Origin: Rhizophagus sp. LPA8_4_AMF
Taxonomy: Eukaryota > Glomeromycota > Glomeromycetes > Glomerales > Glomeraceae
Reading direction: 5' to 3'
NCBI GenBank assembly: GCA_021464525.1
Contig: JADRCO010000533.1
Location: forward strand, 1-31,420
Length of the DNA: 31,420 bases
A model generated the notes under the pieces. It was not told where the DNA came from, did not search any database, and worked only from the letters and a program-made list of their open reading frames with translations. The position numbers and the translations under genes are program-made. Below, piece after piece: positions 9,501-21,000 of the stretch. How positions within the stretch are numbered: position 1 is the first letter of the stretch; the number at the start of each line of letters is the position of its first letter.

Positions 9501-10964
9501 ATGGCATGCCAACTTCCAGCTGATTGTTTAAATGAAATTTTTGAATATTTAGAGATGGATAAATTCACTCTATACTCATGTTTGTTAGTTAATCGTCTTT
9601 GGTGCGAAATTTCTGTTAGAATTTTGTGGAGGAATATTTTAAATTTCAAATTTGTTCATAAATGTTCATTCAAAATAGAATCGTCAATTCTTAGTACATT
9701 AAGTGCTTGTCTTCCTAATAATTCAAAAAAGCTCTTGCATGATAATAATATTTTCATTTCAACACCCACTTCAAAACCATTACTGTTCAATTATGCATCA
9801 TTTTGCAAAACTCTTTCAATTTATGGGATTAATAGGATAATTATTAATGCCTTATCAAATGGACTATCATTAAATTCAAAAGATAGAAATAGTTTAGTTG
9901 CAAATGAAATTATCAAAATGTTTGCAAATCAAATTTCTTCTTTGAAAAATTTGACTTATCACCATAGATATTTTTATAACCTTAATATTTCTTTCCCTCA
10001 TTTTCCTGGAGCAAGAGATCTTTCAGAATTATGTTGTAATTCAGATCTTCCTTCAGATTTTTTTTATCAATTGTCTCAAATATGCCATAATTTACAATCT
10101 ATTACTATAGATTTTTGTAAAATTATTACAAATGAGTTAAAAGAATTAATTTCTTCACAGAATAATTTAAAAAATTTAAATTTATCAGCTTCTGAAGGAA
10201 ATTGGACAGATATTATACCTACTATAACAAAACATTTTAATACAATAACAAAATTAAATCTTTATAGTTGTAATAATAATTCATCATTCTCATTTGTCAG
10301 TTCATTCTCAAATTTACAAGAATTGATGATTTCATTCTTAAATGGAGAACTTGAAGATCTTAAAAATTTACAATATGTTAATTTTCCAAAATTACAAATT
10401 TTAAAATTTCCTTTCTATGACTGTCTAAACCCTGATTATTTAATGAAATTTTTAGAAAATAATGGAAAGAACCTTAAAAAGTTATATATAGGTGAATGTA
10501 ACAAAGATTTAAGTTTTTCTATTGCTAAGCTTTGTCCAAACCTTAAAAGTCTTTTCATAATATTTATAAATGGTGAGCTAGATGCACTAAAAAATATACT
10601 TACCAGTTGTCAATACCTTGAAAGTATTAAAATTTGGTGTGGTAAAGCTCATTTATCTGAAAAGGAAGTATTTGAAACAGTTGCAAAATATTCACCAAAT
10701 AATTTTTGTGAATTAAAAATACACCATATTACAAATTCAGATGTATCTCCAAATGATTTAGAATTATTTTTTGTTGATTGGGAAAAAAGAACATCAAAAA
10801 AATTACTTTCATTTATAATTATTGATAATAATAAGGAATATTGTTATAATTATGAAGCTTTAGAAGTAATAAAAAAATATAATGATTTAGGTACAATTGA
10901 ATTTGTGATTAAAAATGAGGAGGAAGAAAGTGAAATTGAAGAGGAGTACTATAATTTTAATTAA
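9501..10964 (+). CDS. F-box protein with leucine-rich repeats
   Basis: An intact, intronless gene of 487 residues. Residues about 4-46 form an F-box: it starts LPADCLNEIFEYL, passes through the conserved CLLVNRLWCE and ends WRNI. F-box domains bind Skp1 in SCF ubiquitin ligases, so the likely role is choosing substrates for ubiquitination in the cytosol or nucleus. From about residue 150 the chain has irregular leucine-rich repeats (for example NLQSITIDFCKIITNELKEL and NLKNLNLSAS), the usual substrate-binding part. The C-terminus is acidic (EEEESEIEEEYY). The start is chosen because the F-box begins immediately after it and AAAG precedes the ATG. Codons strongly favour A or T at the third position. 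Single-exon F-box genes of this length are very numerous in Rhizophagus. The substrate is unknown. Confidence 0.9.
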   Translation: MACQLPADCLNEIFEYLEMDKFTLYSCLLVNRLWCEISVRILWRNILNFKFVHKCSFKIESSILSTLSACLPNNSKKLLHDNNIFISTPTSKPLLFNYASFCKTLSIYGINRIIINALSNGLSLNSKDRNSLVANEIIKMFANQISSLKNLTYHHRYFYNLNISFPHFPGARDLSELCCNSDLPSDFFYQLSQICHNLQSITIDFCKIITNELKELISSQNNLKNLNLSASEGNWTDIIPTITKHFNTITKLNLYSCNNNSSFSFVSSFSNLQELMISFLNGELEDLKNLQYVNFPKLQILKFPFYDCLNPDYLMKFLENNGKNLKKLYIGECNKDLSFSIAKLCPNLKSLFIIFINGELDALKNILTSCQYLESIKIWCGKAHLSEKEVFETVAKYSPNNFCELKIHHITNSDVSPNDLELFFVDWEKRTSKKLLSFIIIDNNKEYCYNYEALEVIKKYNDLGTIEFVIKNEEEESEIEEEYYNFN

Positions 10965-11640
10965 CTTTTTAAAATAAGCTTACTTTTTTAGGAATCTAGG
11001 ATTTTATTTCAAATTATTGAGATTTGAATAGATTATTGTCAGTATTATTTATTAAAATGTTATAAATAATTTTTAACTTTCTCACTTTATTTGTTTTTTT
11101 TTATTGTAATATGTTTAAATAAAACTATATAATTTTCTACCTTTATTTTTAAAAAATTGAATTTTTGTTTAAGTTTTAAATTTTCTTACATATTTAGTAA
11201 TAATTAATTACTAAATATTCGAATTAGTATGATCTGGTAATATATAAAATCCATAAAAAACATTAAAATACAAAAACTAATATAAGGAAATAAAGAATAT
11301 TAAATTGAATCAATAGATACTGGAATTTTATCTTCTTTTTTAATGATATCATAATTGATTATTAACTAATTTTTTAAAAAACTAAAAATTTTTGTCATTC
11401 TAAATAATAATAATATTTCCTGTATATGTGAACATTCATATACTATGTATAATATTGGTAAAACTACAGTTAACTCTAATTTTGATATAATGAATAGATC
11501 TTCAGTATGGTACAGATTTAACAAAAAAAATCTCATTATACCAAATTTCATATTATATATAAAAAATGATCCTTTAATAATGAATTTCTTTTATAACAAA
11601 TTTATTTTCAATATAATAAAGATTTTCATGTAACTTACAT
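10965..11640. other. 3' flank of the F-box gene and intergenic
   Basis: AT-rich, with AATAAA-like sequence at about 11118 as a possible poly(A) signal. Short overlapping frames at 11366-11633 are hydrophobic AT artefacts. Confidence 0.45.
11190..11218. repeat. perfect 12-bp hairpin
   Basis: ATATTTAGTAAT (11190-11201) and ATTACTAAATAT (11207-11218) pair perfectly around the loop AATTA, 226 bases after the F-box stop codon. Confidence 0.6.
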
Positions 11641-11662
11641 TTTACATTATATATAAATACAA

Positions 11663-11692
11663 TTTATTTATTTATTTATTTATTTATTTTTT
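11663..11692. repeat. (TTTA)n microsatellite
   Basis: About seven tandem TTTA units. Confidence 0.8.
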
Positions 11693-11999
11693 GACAGGTA
11701 ACAAATGCTTTATTGAATATAATATGATAAAGAACATAAATTACATAATAAGGAATTTGGCAGTTCAATTAAAAATCTCCCTAGTTACCCTACCTTTACC
11801 TGTAACTGTATAAAATTATATAAATAACTTATACTTTTCATCCCCCAAGTAAAGTAACCGCGAGTTTTCCCTATTACATATGTCCATATATGAAATTATA
11901 TGCAGCATAACTACACTAACTATTAACTAAACTACAGAATCTATCTACTCGCTATCTACTCTAATCACTATACTTAAACTTTGAACCATCAAAAACAAA

Positions 12000-13419
12000 T
12001 GATTTTGGACCTTAACGTTCGAATTGAAAAATATTTTTGGCCCATTCTTTTTTTGGTCTGAAGCTGGTGCCTTACCTTTTTGTTCTTTATCCGATTGCTT
12101 CTTTACTTCTGCTTTGGCAGTTTCTTTTCCTGTAAGCATTCCAAATCGAAGTTGGCATATACTTCTCCTCTATAATCGAGATCCGATGTTGTACCTTTTT
12201 TGTTTCCCTCTTATTACAAATCATATGATTATCTACATCATCCTTTTGTGGGAGCGACAGGAGTCTTGATGAACAGCTCACACTAATCTCATCTTCCTCT
12301 TTAGCGACCTTATCAAGTTCATTTACAGTCACTTCTAATACCTGATCTTTCCCTCGATTACTTCCTTTATTATTTTTTCTGTCAATTCATCTTTTTTAGG
12401 AGGTGAGGAAATCTCGAGAAGCATTCTTAATTAACCTGGTTAAATAAAAATTCGTCCACCAGTTCTATACCCGATGCTATAGGAATGACTAAGTTTTTAT
12501 TAGTTGCTCTAAACTCTCATATTACTTTTACTACCGTACTCGTATCTGTAATGTGGCTAGTGCGATAGTTAGACTAACGTCTTCCCCTTTTGTACTAACA
12601 TCTATTTTCTCATGAGACCCGGAACTGGAAGCATTATCTTTCTTTTAGGTTAGATTAAAGGAGAAAAATCCATGCTTTGTTTTTAAATCTTCCTTGTTTT
12701 CCATAGATTCTCCAAGCCCCCTCCATTCCTTCTACCTCTATTGATCTTTTAATCACTTCGTTTCTAGTTTTTTTGATGTCAAATTCTGCCAAGAATACCC
12801 ACTCTTTTCCAAAATGTACTTTTTTCCTATTACTAAATGAGTAATCAAATTTATGTACGCCATTAAGATAACTGTTGTGATGTATCTTATAGGCGTTCCA
12901 CTTGCATGTCTCCTGTATCTCCTTAACTGTCATCTTTCCATCAAACCAGCAAACATCGATGCATTGTTTTTATTTGTCCAAGCCTATCGTAAGTTTAAAT
13001 GATCTCATTTTAGTCTGGATCAATTTATCCAAGTCTTTTTCTAAATTAATATTAATTTTGATGTTCTGATATTTATATTGGCGTTTAATACTGATTTTAT
13101 TTATCACACCGACTTGTTGTAATGCCTTTACAATGTTATCCTCCTTGTTACGTGCAAGAATATCATACAACAAAAGGTCACATGGCACTGCCATATACTG
13201 CGATGTGTTGATCCCAGCCATCGTACTTGGTACTGGGATTTCCATTGGGTTTCTACGTAGATTTTTCTTTTTCCATATTTTTGTGTCAATTCCTGATTTT
13301 GGCTTTCATTAGTTCCTTGGTCAACATCTCTATTTCATTTGTATCTTATCAACTCGTATCTTATTTTTTGACTGCGCCTCACGCAGCCAATTCCCAAGTT
13401 TGATATTATTGTTTTCCAT
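12000..13419 (-). pseudogene. decayed RRM-like dispersed-repeat protein
   Basis: The minus strand from ATG 13419 reads MENNNIKLGNWLREAQSKN, shifts frame, and then continues as MEIPVPSTMAGINTSQYMAV (from 13245). Next comes a segment patterned like an RNA-recognition fold (DLLLYDILARN, then VINKISIKRQYKYQNIKI). One TAA at 12970-12972 interrupts an otherwise open frame that continues with TCKWNAYKIHH and KNKAWIFLL to 12655. The C-terminal part is acidic/basic and low-complexity in other frames (to about 12000). I recognise the order MENNN..LGNWLREAQ, PSTMAG, CKWNAY and KAW from a large Rhizophagus repeat family; a Gag/ORF1-like RNA-binding role is an inference. Multiple frameshifts make it a relic. 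Confidence 0.55.
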
Positions 13420-13623
13420 CTATTGAACGGTTCTGTTATATTTTGAGTAGGAAACTTTTTGACAAATCCTTATTATTAGCTCCAGAGTTTCACTATTGAA
13501 AGCTAGTACTTGACTTTTATGCCCAAAAAATTCTGGGTTTGTTTGAACTTCACCGCAAAAAGCGTCTATTTTCTGTTCAAACTCTTTTTTTCCCAGCCAT
13601 CCTATTTCTTTAAAGTTTTCCAC
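13420..13623 (-). CDS. short unidentified frame next to the relic
   Basis: A 67-codon frame (MENFKEIGWLGKKEFEQKID...) ends with a TAG directly before the ATG of the RRM-like relic and is in the same frame. It reads like protein, with balanced composition and Cys residues, but I do not recognise it. It may be an eroded 5' extension of the same repeat family rather than a separate gene. Confidence 0.25.
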   Translation of the reverse strand: MENFKEIGWLGKKEFEQKIDAFCGEVQTNPEFFGHKSQVLAFNSETLELIIRICQKVSYSKYNRTVQ

Positions 13624-15071
13624 AAAAAGACCTTAAACCTCTCTAAGAAAGTTGTTACAATACTCATTTCTGGTTGGATAAAGACTCCATTTTGTGAAAA
13701 AATATTTATGCTTTGTAGTAAGTTTAACACTTTTGACGATATTTTTGTTGTTTTTCTTTCCTAAAATTTTTTATAATAAATATATTTAAAAAATAGCAAA
13801 CCATGACGTCAAAAAATGATCTGATGAGCATCCTATATAAATACAATTATTATATAACAATAACTCATCAACTCAAATCCACAAACCCACAAATTCAACA
13901 CTTGTGCCATTATTAGTTGTCTAACTTTTCAATTCATTCTATGCTAAAATGAAATTTTATGTCAAAAAGAGAATATATATAAATTTGTTGGTATTTTATA
14001 GAGCAATTATATAATAGATACTTCAAAAATTCTATTAGAATAAAAATTTATCAGCGTCAGAGCTAATTTAATAACCATAATAAAAATAAATAAAATTTCT
14101 CTTGATGATGTCTCATAAACTTTCAAACGTTTGCAATGTGAAAATTCATAATAATGTATGTAATAAATAATAATAAAGCAAAATTTTAATGAATTACTTC
14201 ACATTCATGCCATTTTTTATGAAATTCAAAAAATGTGAAAAAGTTGTTTATAATGAGAATAAATAAGAATGAATCCAATACTTCATGCTCCAAATATATT
14301 CATTATCAACTAGTAAATTTTTATTAATTTACTAGAAGCAGAAATATACAAATGAAGTTATTTTACTTATAAATAAACCAATAAACTAATTATTAATTTA
14401 CAATTATTTTAATTATTATATAAATATTAATCTATATGAGCAGTTTTAAATAAATTTAATATTCACTTTCATATTAATTTATTGATTATGAAAGCTTGAT
14501 TTAGATTATTAAGTATTCAAGGTGGTCATTTAACTAACTCTCAAGGTTAACATCATGCGTAAGAGATCGGATTAAAATCTATTCTGTTTAACTAATATGA
14601 TGGGATAGGAAAAAAATGAGGCCTGGTAAAAATTTTGGACTTCTATATTCCAAACTAATACCCCACATATTGTCATTATGCAAGATTTGATTACAAACTC
14701 AAAACACATTAGTCACGTTATATAAAATTTATTAAAATCAAAACAAATTACGCAAGATTTCAAAGTTTTTCATAAATAATTTTAAGAAAAACTTTTACAG
14801 AAATATACAGCGAAAAGAGTTAAAAACCAAAAATACGAAATCTATTACCCAGTAAAAAGAGTTTTTAAATTTTATTTTTTGTACAAAAGTTTTTAAAAAA
14901 TAGGACGACTCTAGAAAATTTGATGTTTGTATAATCGTAGGAAGTTAACGTTAATTGGTGATTCTTAATAATGTCAGCAGTACTAGTTACTATTTTCAGC
15001 TTATAAATATTGCTAAAAATGAGAATGATCACTAATCCCAGATTTAAATGATATCATTTTGATCATTGTTA
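13624..15071. other. long intergenic stretch, no gene seen
   Basis: AT-rich, with stops in every frame and no recognisable family segment. Around 14520-14640 the sequence is a little richer in G and C, but it does not fold as a tRNA. Confidence 0.5.
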
Positions 15072-15434
15072 ATATTTGTTTGGGTTCAGCCTCAATGAAA
15101 ATGTATCAAATGAAAACCTAAGCCGATAAACTTTTTAATTCTATTTAATTTGTATCAATAACATTGTAATCGGAAATAAATAAGAAAATAAGCGAATTAC
15201 TCCTTTTTTGATATGACTTTTCTGTCACAAATTTTTAAAATTTGTACAATTGAGCAAAAATAAATTGAATAATCCCACACACGGCTTTAACGAACTTCGT
15301 GACGTTACACAAGTATTTATAAGGTTAAGGCGTTAAGCTTAAAATGGCGTTGATATCGATCGATATAAGATCTTTAACATACTAAATGTACTGTAGCACA
15401 ACATAACGTTGTTCATAATGTTTTTTTGTTAATC
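15072..15434 (+). repeat. intergenic duplication, copy A (empty site)
   Basis: Collinear islands are shared with 24031-25392. The first is the TTCAGC.TCAATG...AATGTATCAAAT block, with AATGTATC at 15100-15107. Then come TAATCGGAAATAAATAAGAA (from 15169; one base differs in copy B), GTTACACAAGTATTTAT (15304-15320, exact), AATGGCGT (15343-15350) and ATAACGTTGTTCA (15403-15415, exact). Copy A has a single AATGTATC where copy B holds a 447-bp transposon. Copy B lies directly upstream of the channel gene, so copy A may be an old duplicated promoter region. Confidence 0.65.
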
Positions 15435-16633
15435 AAAAATATGAAACTCCTTGCTTTTGAAGTATGATATTATGCAAGTCTTCTTGCATTATAAAACTGT
15501 ATTTTGGTTATACTATTTTATCTATATTAATAACAGAATAAAATATAAATAAAACAAAAACTTTTCAAAACTCGCTTATTTAGCATAGAAATATATTTAG
15601 ATCCTTAGGGTGTTGGTAAGAACTATATATTATCTGCTTAATTTCATCAATATTTTTCTTTAATTTTTGTTATGTTGAACATTTATCTAAATCACTGAAA
15701 AATTTTTTTCTGTGACTCATTACACAGGTGTTTATATAATTAGCTATTATACAAACCTTGTTCATAATGATTTTTACCTGTGCTGAGCCTTTTTTTTATC
15801 TTGTTAATAGGATGTTAGATCTCCTGTTACTTATATTAATAAATATATGATAATGATTCTTTAAGCGTCTGAATGATTTTAAGTGTAACAACAATTGGCT
15901 TTTGGAAAAATCAATTCCTAAATATTTTCTCTTCTAGATAATCCTTTTGCGTAACAATATTTGACTTTTAGATGATGATTCTTCTGGATGATCCTTTTTC
16001 CGTAGCAATGATCCTTAGCTTCCGAATGATTTTTTAAGTATTATATTAATTAATTACTATTTTATTTTAAACATTTAATCTTTCACCTAACATTGAGTCT
16101 TAATATATTAGAATTCAATAAATTATTGGCATAACGGTTTTTGCGATTATTTTTATATTGATAAACCATGTAAAAATAAATCGGAAATCTTACACAAAAA
16201 CCATCATATAATTAAGATAATATATGACGTTTCAAAAAATCGATCAAATTTACTTGAGAACGGATATTCACCAATTGAAGAAAAAGAGAAAGTGAAAATC
16301 TTTACCAATAACAACAAATATTGTTAACAAAGATTTACCAGAAAATTTCCACAAAACTATTTTTAAATGAGACAATAAAAAAAAATTGCCAATTTCCAAT
16401 GGGAATGCGTTGGTATAAAGTTGATTGCAAAACTAATTCCTCGATCGATATCTCTATTCCCCCATCCAACAGCTAATTATTGTTAATGGAAAAAAAACAA
16501 ATTTAACACATGAAATACAAATAGTAAACGTAGAGTAAATATTATCACATTATATTTTATATGATTTTATTGGTTTATATTTATTTATATCTTGAGGGAA
16601 CACAAAATTGTAGATCTTAAAAATGAAAATACT
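15435..16633. other. intergenic, with degenerate repeats
   Basis: No gene seen. At about 15860-16050 three diverged units share GATGATCCTTTT and CGTAACAAT-like cores (GTAACA at about 15887 and 15951, GTAGCA at about 16003). Confidence 0.4.
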
Positions 16634-16646
16634 TAGGGATGGCACG

Positions 16647-17290
16647 TGATTTAAAACAAGATGTTTAAAACAATTAAAATCAGTTTTTTATTGTTTAAAA
16701 TATTTTTTTTTGTTTTAAAACATTGGTCGGCATGCTATTATAGTAAAATTGCGTTAATAAATAAACAAACTTTTTTGTATTTTTAAGCATTATAAGTTAT
16801 CTTTTTGCAGCTTTCTATCAAAATTTAAGAATTCCAAAGAAGATTAATGAAGTGGCATATACTTAAATAATGTTTTGTTAATATTTCTTTGCATTTTTTT
16901 TTGCAGATTTACCTTTGGATTCTTGGTATTAATACACGTTGAAACTTTAGATTAGAAATATACATTCCCGCGCAAAAAGTTTAGGACCACCTTATTTTTG
17001 ATTATATTAAATAAAGTTTTATTCTTATTGATACTTGGTTTGAAAGTGATGAAAACTAATAAATTTTATTAAAATAACGGAAATTAAATAATTTTATTGG
17101 AAATATAATGAATGCTTAATAATTAGAAAATATTAGCAAAGATAGTTTTGAAAATGACGAATAAAGTGCTTAAAAAATTACAAATTAAATTTTTTGTAAA
17201 TTTGTATTACGTAGTAAAGACTAGTAAAGTGCTTAATGTTTTAAAACATTTTTAATACATGTTTTAAAACGACAAAAATGTTTTAAATCA
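16647..17290. mobile_element. possible degenerate inverted-repeat transposon
   Basis: TGATTTAAAACA (16647-16658) is matched exactly by its reverse complement TGTTTTAAATCA (17279-17290). GTTTTAAAAC-type motifs cluster just inside both ends. TAGGGATGGCACGTG at 16634-16648 looks like a hAT left terminus, but no matching right terminus or target duplication is visible. A truncated or heavily mutated element is likely. Confidence 0.4.
16967..16991. mobile_element. solitary Tc1/mariner-like terminus
   Basis: CCCGCGCAAAAAGTTTAGG followed by ACCACC, just after TACATT, resembles the terminal inverted repeat of Tc1/mariner elements as I remember them. No partner end is found in the window, so this is at most a fragment. 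Confidence 0.25.
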
Positions 17291-17458
17291 GAATTTTGAT
17301 CGACAAATTTTAAAAAGGAAATTTGAAATCATTTGAAGTGGTAGGATAACAAAATTATACGTTTGAAAAGGAGGAATTTTTGAACTTGGAAAAAATTCTT
17401 AATAATTTTTGAAAAAGTATTTAATTTAGTAGTTCTTGTATTATTTTGTAACTAACGA

Positions 17459-17687
17459 ATTCGGAAAGGACCCCGAAATATATATACAGAGGTAAGGTGG
17501 CGGCCAAAAAAAATTTACTATTAGCTGTACGTATTTTTTCAGGGCCGGAATTATGATAATTTCGGTCAGTATCCAAAAAAGGTAATAGCTTTCCACCAGG
17601 AATTATCCATATAAGGAAAGATTTTCATGATTTTTTTGGATAATTGTACGCAAACTTGAACTGTATATTCCGGGGTCCTATTCGGAA
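17459..17687. repeat. 8-bp target-site duplication ATTCGGAA
   Basis: ATTCGGAA is present at 17459-17466 and 17680-17687, exactly abutting the terminal repeats of the 213-bp element. Confidence 0.88.
17467..17679 (-). mobile_element. 213-bp MITE, family X, copy 2 (inverted)
   Basis: The left end AGGACCCCGAAATATATATA and the right end CTGTATATTCCGGGGTCCT form terminal inverted repeats. The interior (GCTGTACG, TTTTTTCAGGGCCGGAATTA, GGTAATAG) is the reverse complement of copy 1 at 7304-7516, with scattered substitutions and the same total length. No coding capacity, so it must be mobilised by a transposase encoded elsewhere. Confidence 0.88.
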
Positions 17688-18090
17688 CACAAGAAATAAA
17701 TTTATCGATTTATACTACCTTAGTGGCACAGATTTATATCTGGCGGGTAACACTACGGAGGTAGTACCTACAACACCAACAAAAATTTCTACCCCATGTA
17801 TAACTTGAGATTAATAAAATAATAATAATAATAAACAAATAATGGGCTAAATGTCACAATCACTGATCAATTTCTTGTATGCTTGGTGATGTGATTAACG
17901 CACAACAATTATGCTGTGCCTGTAAATGATCTACTTATTTGTGCTTTTGAAGCGCCATATTTCGTAATCATGCATTTTAAATGAAAAAAAAAAGGTATTG
18001 ACAAAGAAAATGGAAGTCGTACGAAATTACTGTACGATATGTATTTATAAATTACAGGGAGTTCAACAGTTTTTTGAAGGAAAAAAAAAA
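17688..18090. promoter_or_regulatory. upstream region of the RING-TPR gene
   Basis: AT-rich. It contains the inverted repeat TCGTAC (18017-18022) / GTACGA (18032-18037) and a TATTTATAA-like box near 18042, about 50 bases before the ATG. A promoter is plausible here but not shown. Confidence 0.3.
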
Positions 18091-21000
18091 ATGGGAGAAA
18101 ACTCAAACCAGGTGAATAAATTTATATGAATGAATTTTCAATGTATTGATAAATAAAGGTTATTAAGATTATTTTTCATATTACAATTATATATAGGGTG
18201 GAAGTTCATCTTCTGGTAATTTAGAAAATAGTTCTATCGAATTCAAAAAACCTTCGCTTGAGAACATATCCAATAACTATTTCCTTCTCAAGTTAGAACA
18301 AGATGGATTTATTATATCTGATGGAAAGGCGGAAGAACTTATTAATAAAGATTTGACTAAAATAGAAAATTTGTTTGCTCTTAAATTACTTTTTGAAAAC
18401 CCGATTAATCAATTTTCGCCTGGAATCCTTCGTAATTCTTTGGTCATTTTGGCGGATACAACACTTTTTGATTATTATGAAAAATTAAGTGTGGCTAGGC
18501 TGGAGTTACATATTCGTACCTGGGTTGCTGTATTGGAAAAAATTTGTGTAACACCAATGCGTCTAAGTAAAGAACTTCGAGATAAAGTATATAATTCTTT
18601 AGCAAAATTTGCGGAGATTCATAATAAAACAACACAAGTAATGCAAGAAGGAATTTATAATAATTATAAATCTGGCTTTAATCAATTCAATCAATTACAG
18701 AATAATAAGGATGATGAAAATTTTGTAAACCAGCGAAATTATAATATTGACTTCTTATTAATTCATTTACGGGATACATTACATAGTTTGCGTGATGATG
18801 AGACTTGGTTTCAAGAAATTATACGAAGAACTAAGGAATTGCTTAAGGTTGCATTAAATATTACACCAGGAGTCTTATCAACAGTAGCACCTGGAATTGA
18901 CCTTCCAAATGATAATTGTTCAATCTTATCAATGCTTACTCAATTACGTAAAGGATTAACATTTAAATATCCAGTAGCATCTTATTATGTGGATTGGAGA
19001 ATTTTGTTGATAATTCAACAAAATCTTTTTAACTGGTCTGATATTGAAATGGTGATTAATAAAAAATTTCAAGAAATGGTATTAATGGAATATTTTTGGA
19101 GTTATTTGGAAAAAGAATGGATTGATGTCGCTGATAAATCTATTTTAGAATCTCAATCAAAGTTTGATGAAATATCAAATAAATTGAGTAAAGTTTTGAG
19201 AAATACTGGAAATTTCATCAATGACCTTGCTGGAAATGAACCTCTCGCTTTACCACATACTTTATGGTTTGGAGTATTAGATCTTGCACAAAACTTAATT
19301 CAAAAATCCACGCGGAATTCAACACATGGCCTTTGTTATTATTTGGCAACTGAATCGCTCAATAGAGCCCCCAGCAGTTTCATTCAATTTAAAGCAATTG
19401 AGATATTATCTCATTTGTATAATATTAATAATCAAATGTTTTCACTGATTGAAATTGATTTTGATCAATACAATCAAAAATTAAATGAAAACAATTTAAC
19501 AACAGATTCTTCAGAAAAATTTCATAATTTATTATCATTTGTTAAAAGCAAATGCTCTGATGATTTTAAATTATTAAATAATGATATTGGAAAAGGAAAG
19601 GGAAAAGGAAAGAACCCAGTTCAAAATACAAACTTAACAAAAAATAAATCAAAATCAAGTAAAATTCTAGAAATTATTGCGAATGAAATGACTTGTCCTA
19701 TTGATTGTGAACCAACTGATCAATTATGCATTTTAAAATGCCAACATGTATTATCATTTAATAGTTTAAAAAAATTAAAACAAAAAAAATGTCCTGAATG
19801 TCGAGAAGAAATTGAGGATAATGAAATTAAGAATTTATCACTAAATACCATTTATAAAAGTTTATATCCACAATTTTTTGAAGCTGGACATATTTTACCT
19901 TCAATTGAATTAGATAATCAATATGATAATGATTCAGATGATTCAGAAATTGATCTCATGTTGTCTAAGAAGAAAGTTCTAAATGCAATTAAACTAAATC
20001 CAAATTTATCATTAAAAAAATCTATATTTCAAATTAGTAATTCAAAAAAACAACATCCAATATATCTAAGTGCTATTAAAGAGTTAGAAGATAAGAATTA
20101 TAAAAAAGCTGAATATTGGTGCAAAGAATTTCTTATATCTTTTCCCAAAAGTTACTCAATAAGATGTATTCTGGCTTATATATATAGTAGGTGTCTCAAT
20201 GATTACAAACAAGCACACTTATATTTAAATGAAGCTATTAAATTAAAAGAAAAAAAACCTATTGCTTGGTATATTCGTGGAGAAATTCATTTTAAACAAG
20301 GCAATTACAATAATGCAATAAGAGATTTACAATCTTCAATAAATTATAAAATCAGAATTAATAGTCCTTATAGTGCTTTAAAAAATATTGATATTTATGA
20401 GGAACAAGGAAAATATTTTAATGCTACAAAAATATTGAATAAATTACTTAGTATTAATAAGAGTGATTCATTAATTTTGAGTGATTCATTAGTTTTGTGT
20501 TATTATGGAGAAGTTTTAAATAATATGGGAAAGTATGATGATGCTATATTATATTTCGAAAAAGCAACTAATATAGATCCAGAAAATGTTCATATTCTAA
20601 ATAGAAGAGCTATTGCATATTTTGCCCTTCAAAAATATGATAAAGCTTTATTAGAATTTAATAAGATCATAAATTAGATTGTTCTAATAGTTTAGCATAT
20701 TACTGTAAAGGATTAGCATATTGTGCAATGAATGATATTGATAATTCTATAGTAGCATTTGAAAAAAGTAATGAATTATATTCTAATAATGATTTAGAAC
20801 GAGAGCATCCAAGAAATTACCTTTACCAAATTTTTATATTTGATTTTGACTTGAAATCTTTATCAAATCATAACGAATTTGTTATTAAGTTAGATCAAAT
20901 CACTAACAATTCTGATAATAAATCATTGCTTCTTATTAGATGTAAAGTAAATATTGAATTGAAAAAATACGAAGATGCAGAATTAGATTTAAATAGATTA

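Noticed and set aside
11190-11218. Rho-independent terminator
   Set aside because: The window is eukaryotic and the stem is pure AT apart from one G-C pair, so only an inverted repeat is reported.
11366-11633. Two overlapping ~60-codon frames on opposite strands
   Set aside because: Hydrophobic AT-composition artefacts with no start context or relatives.
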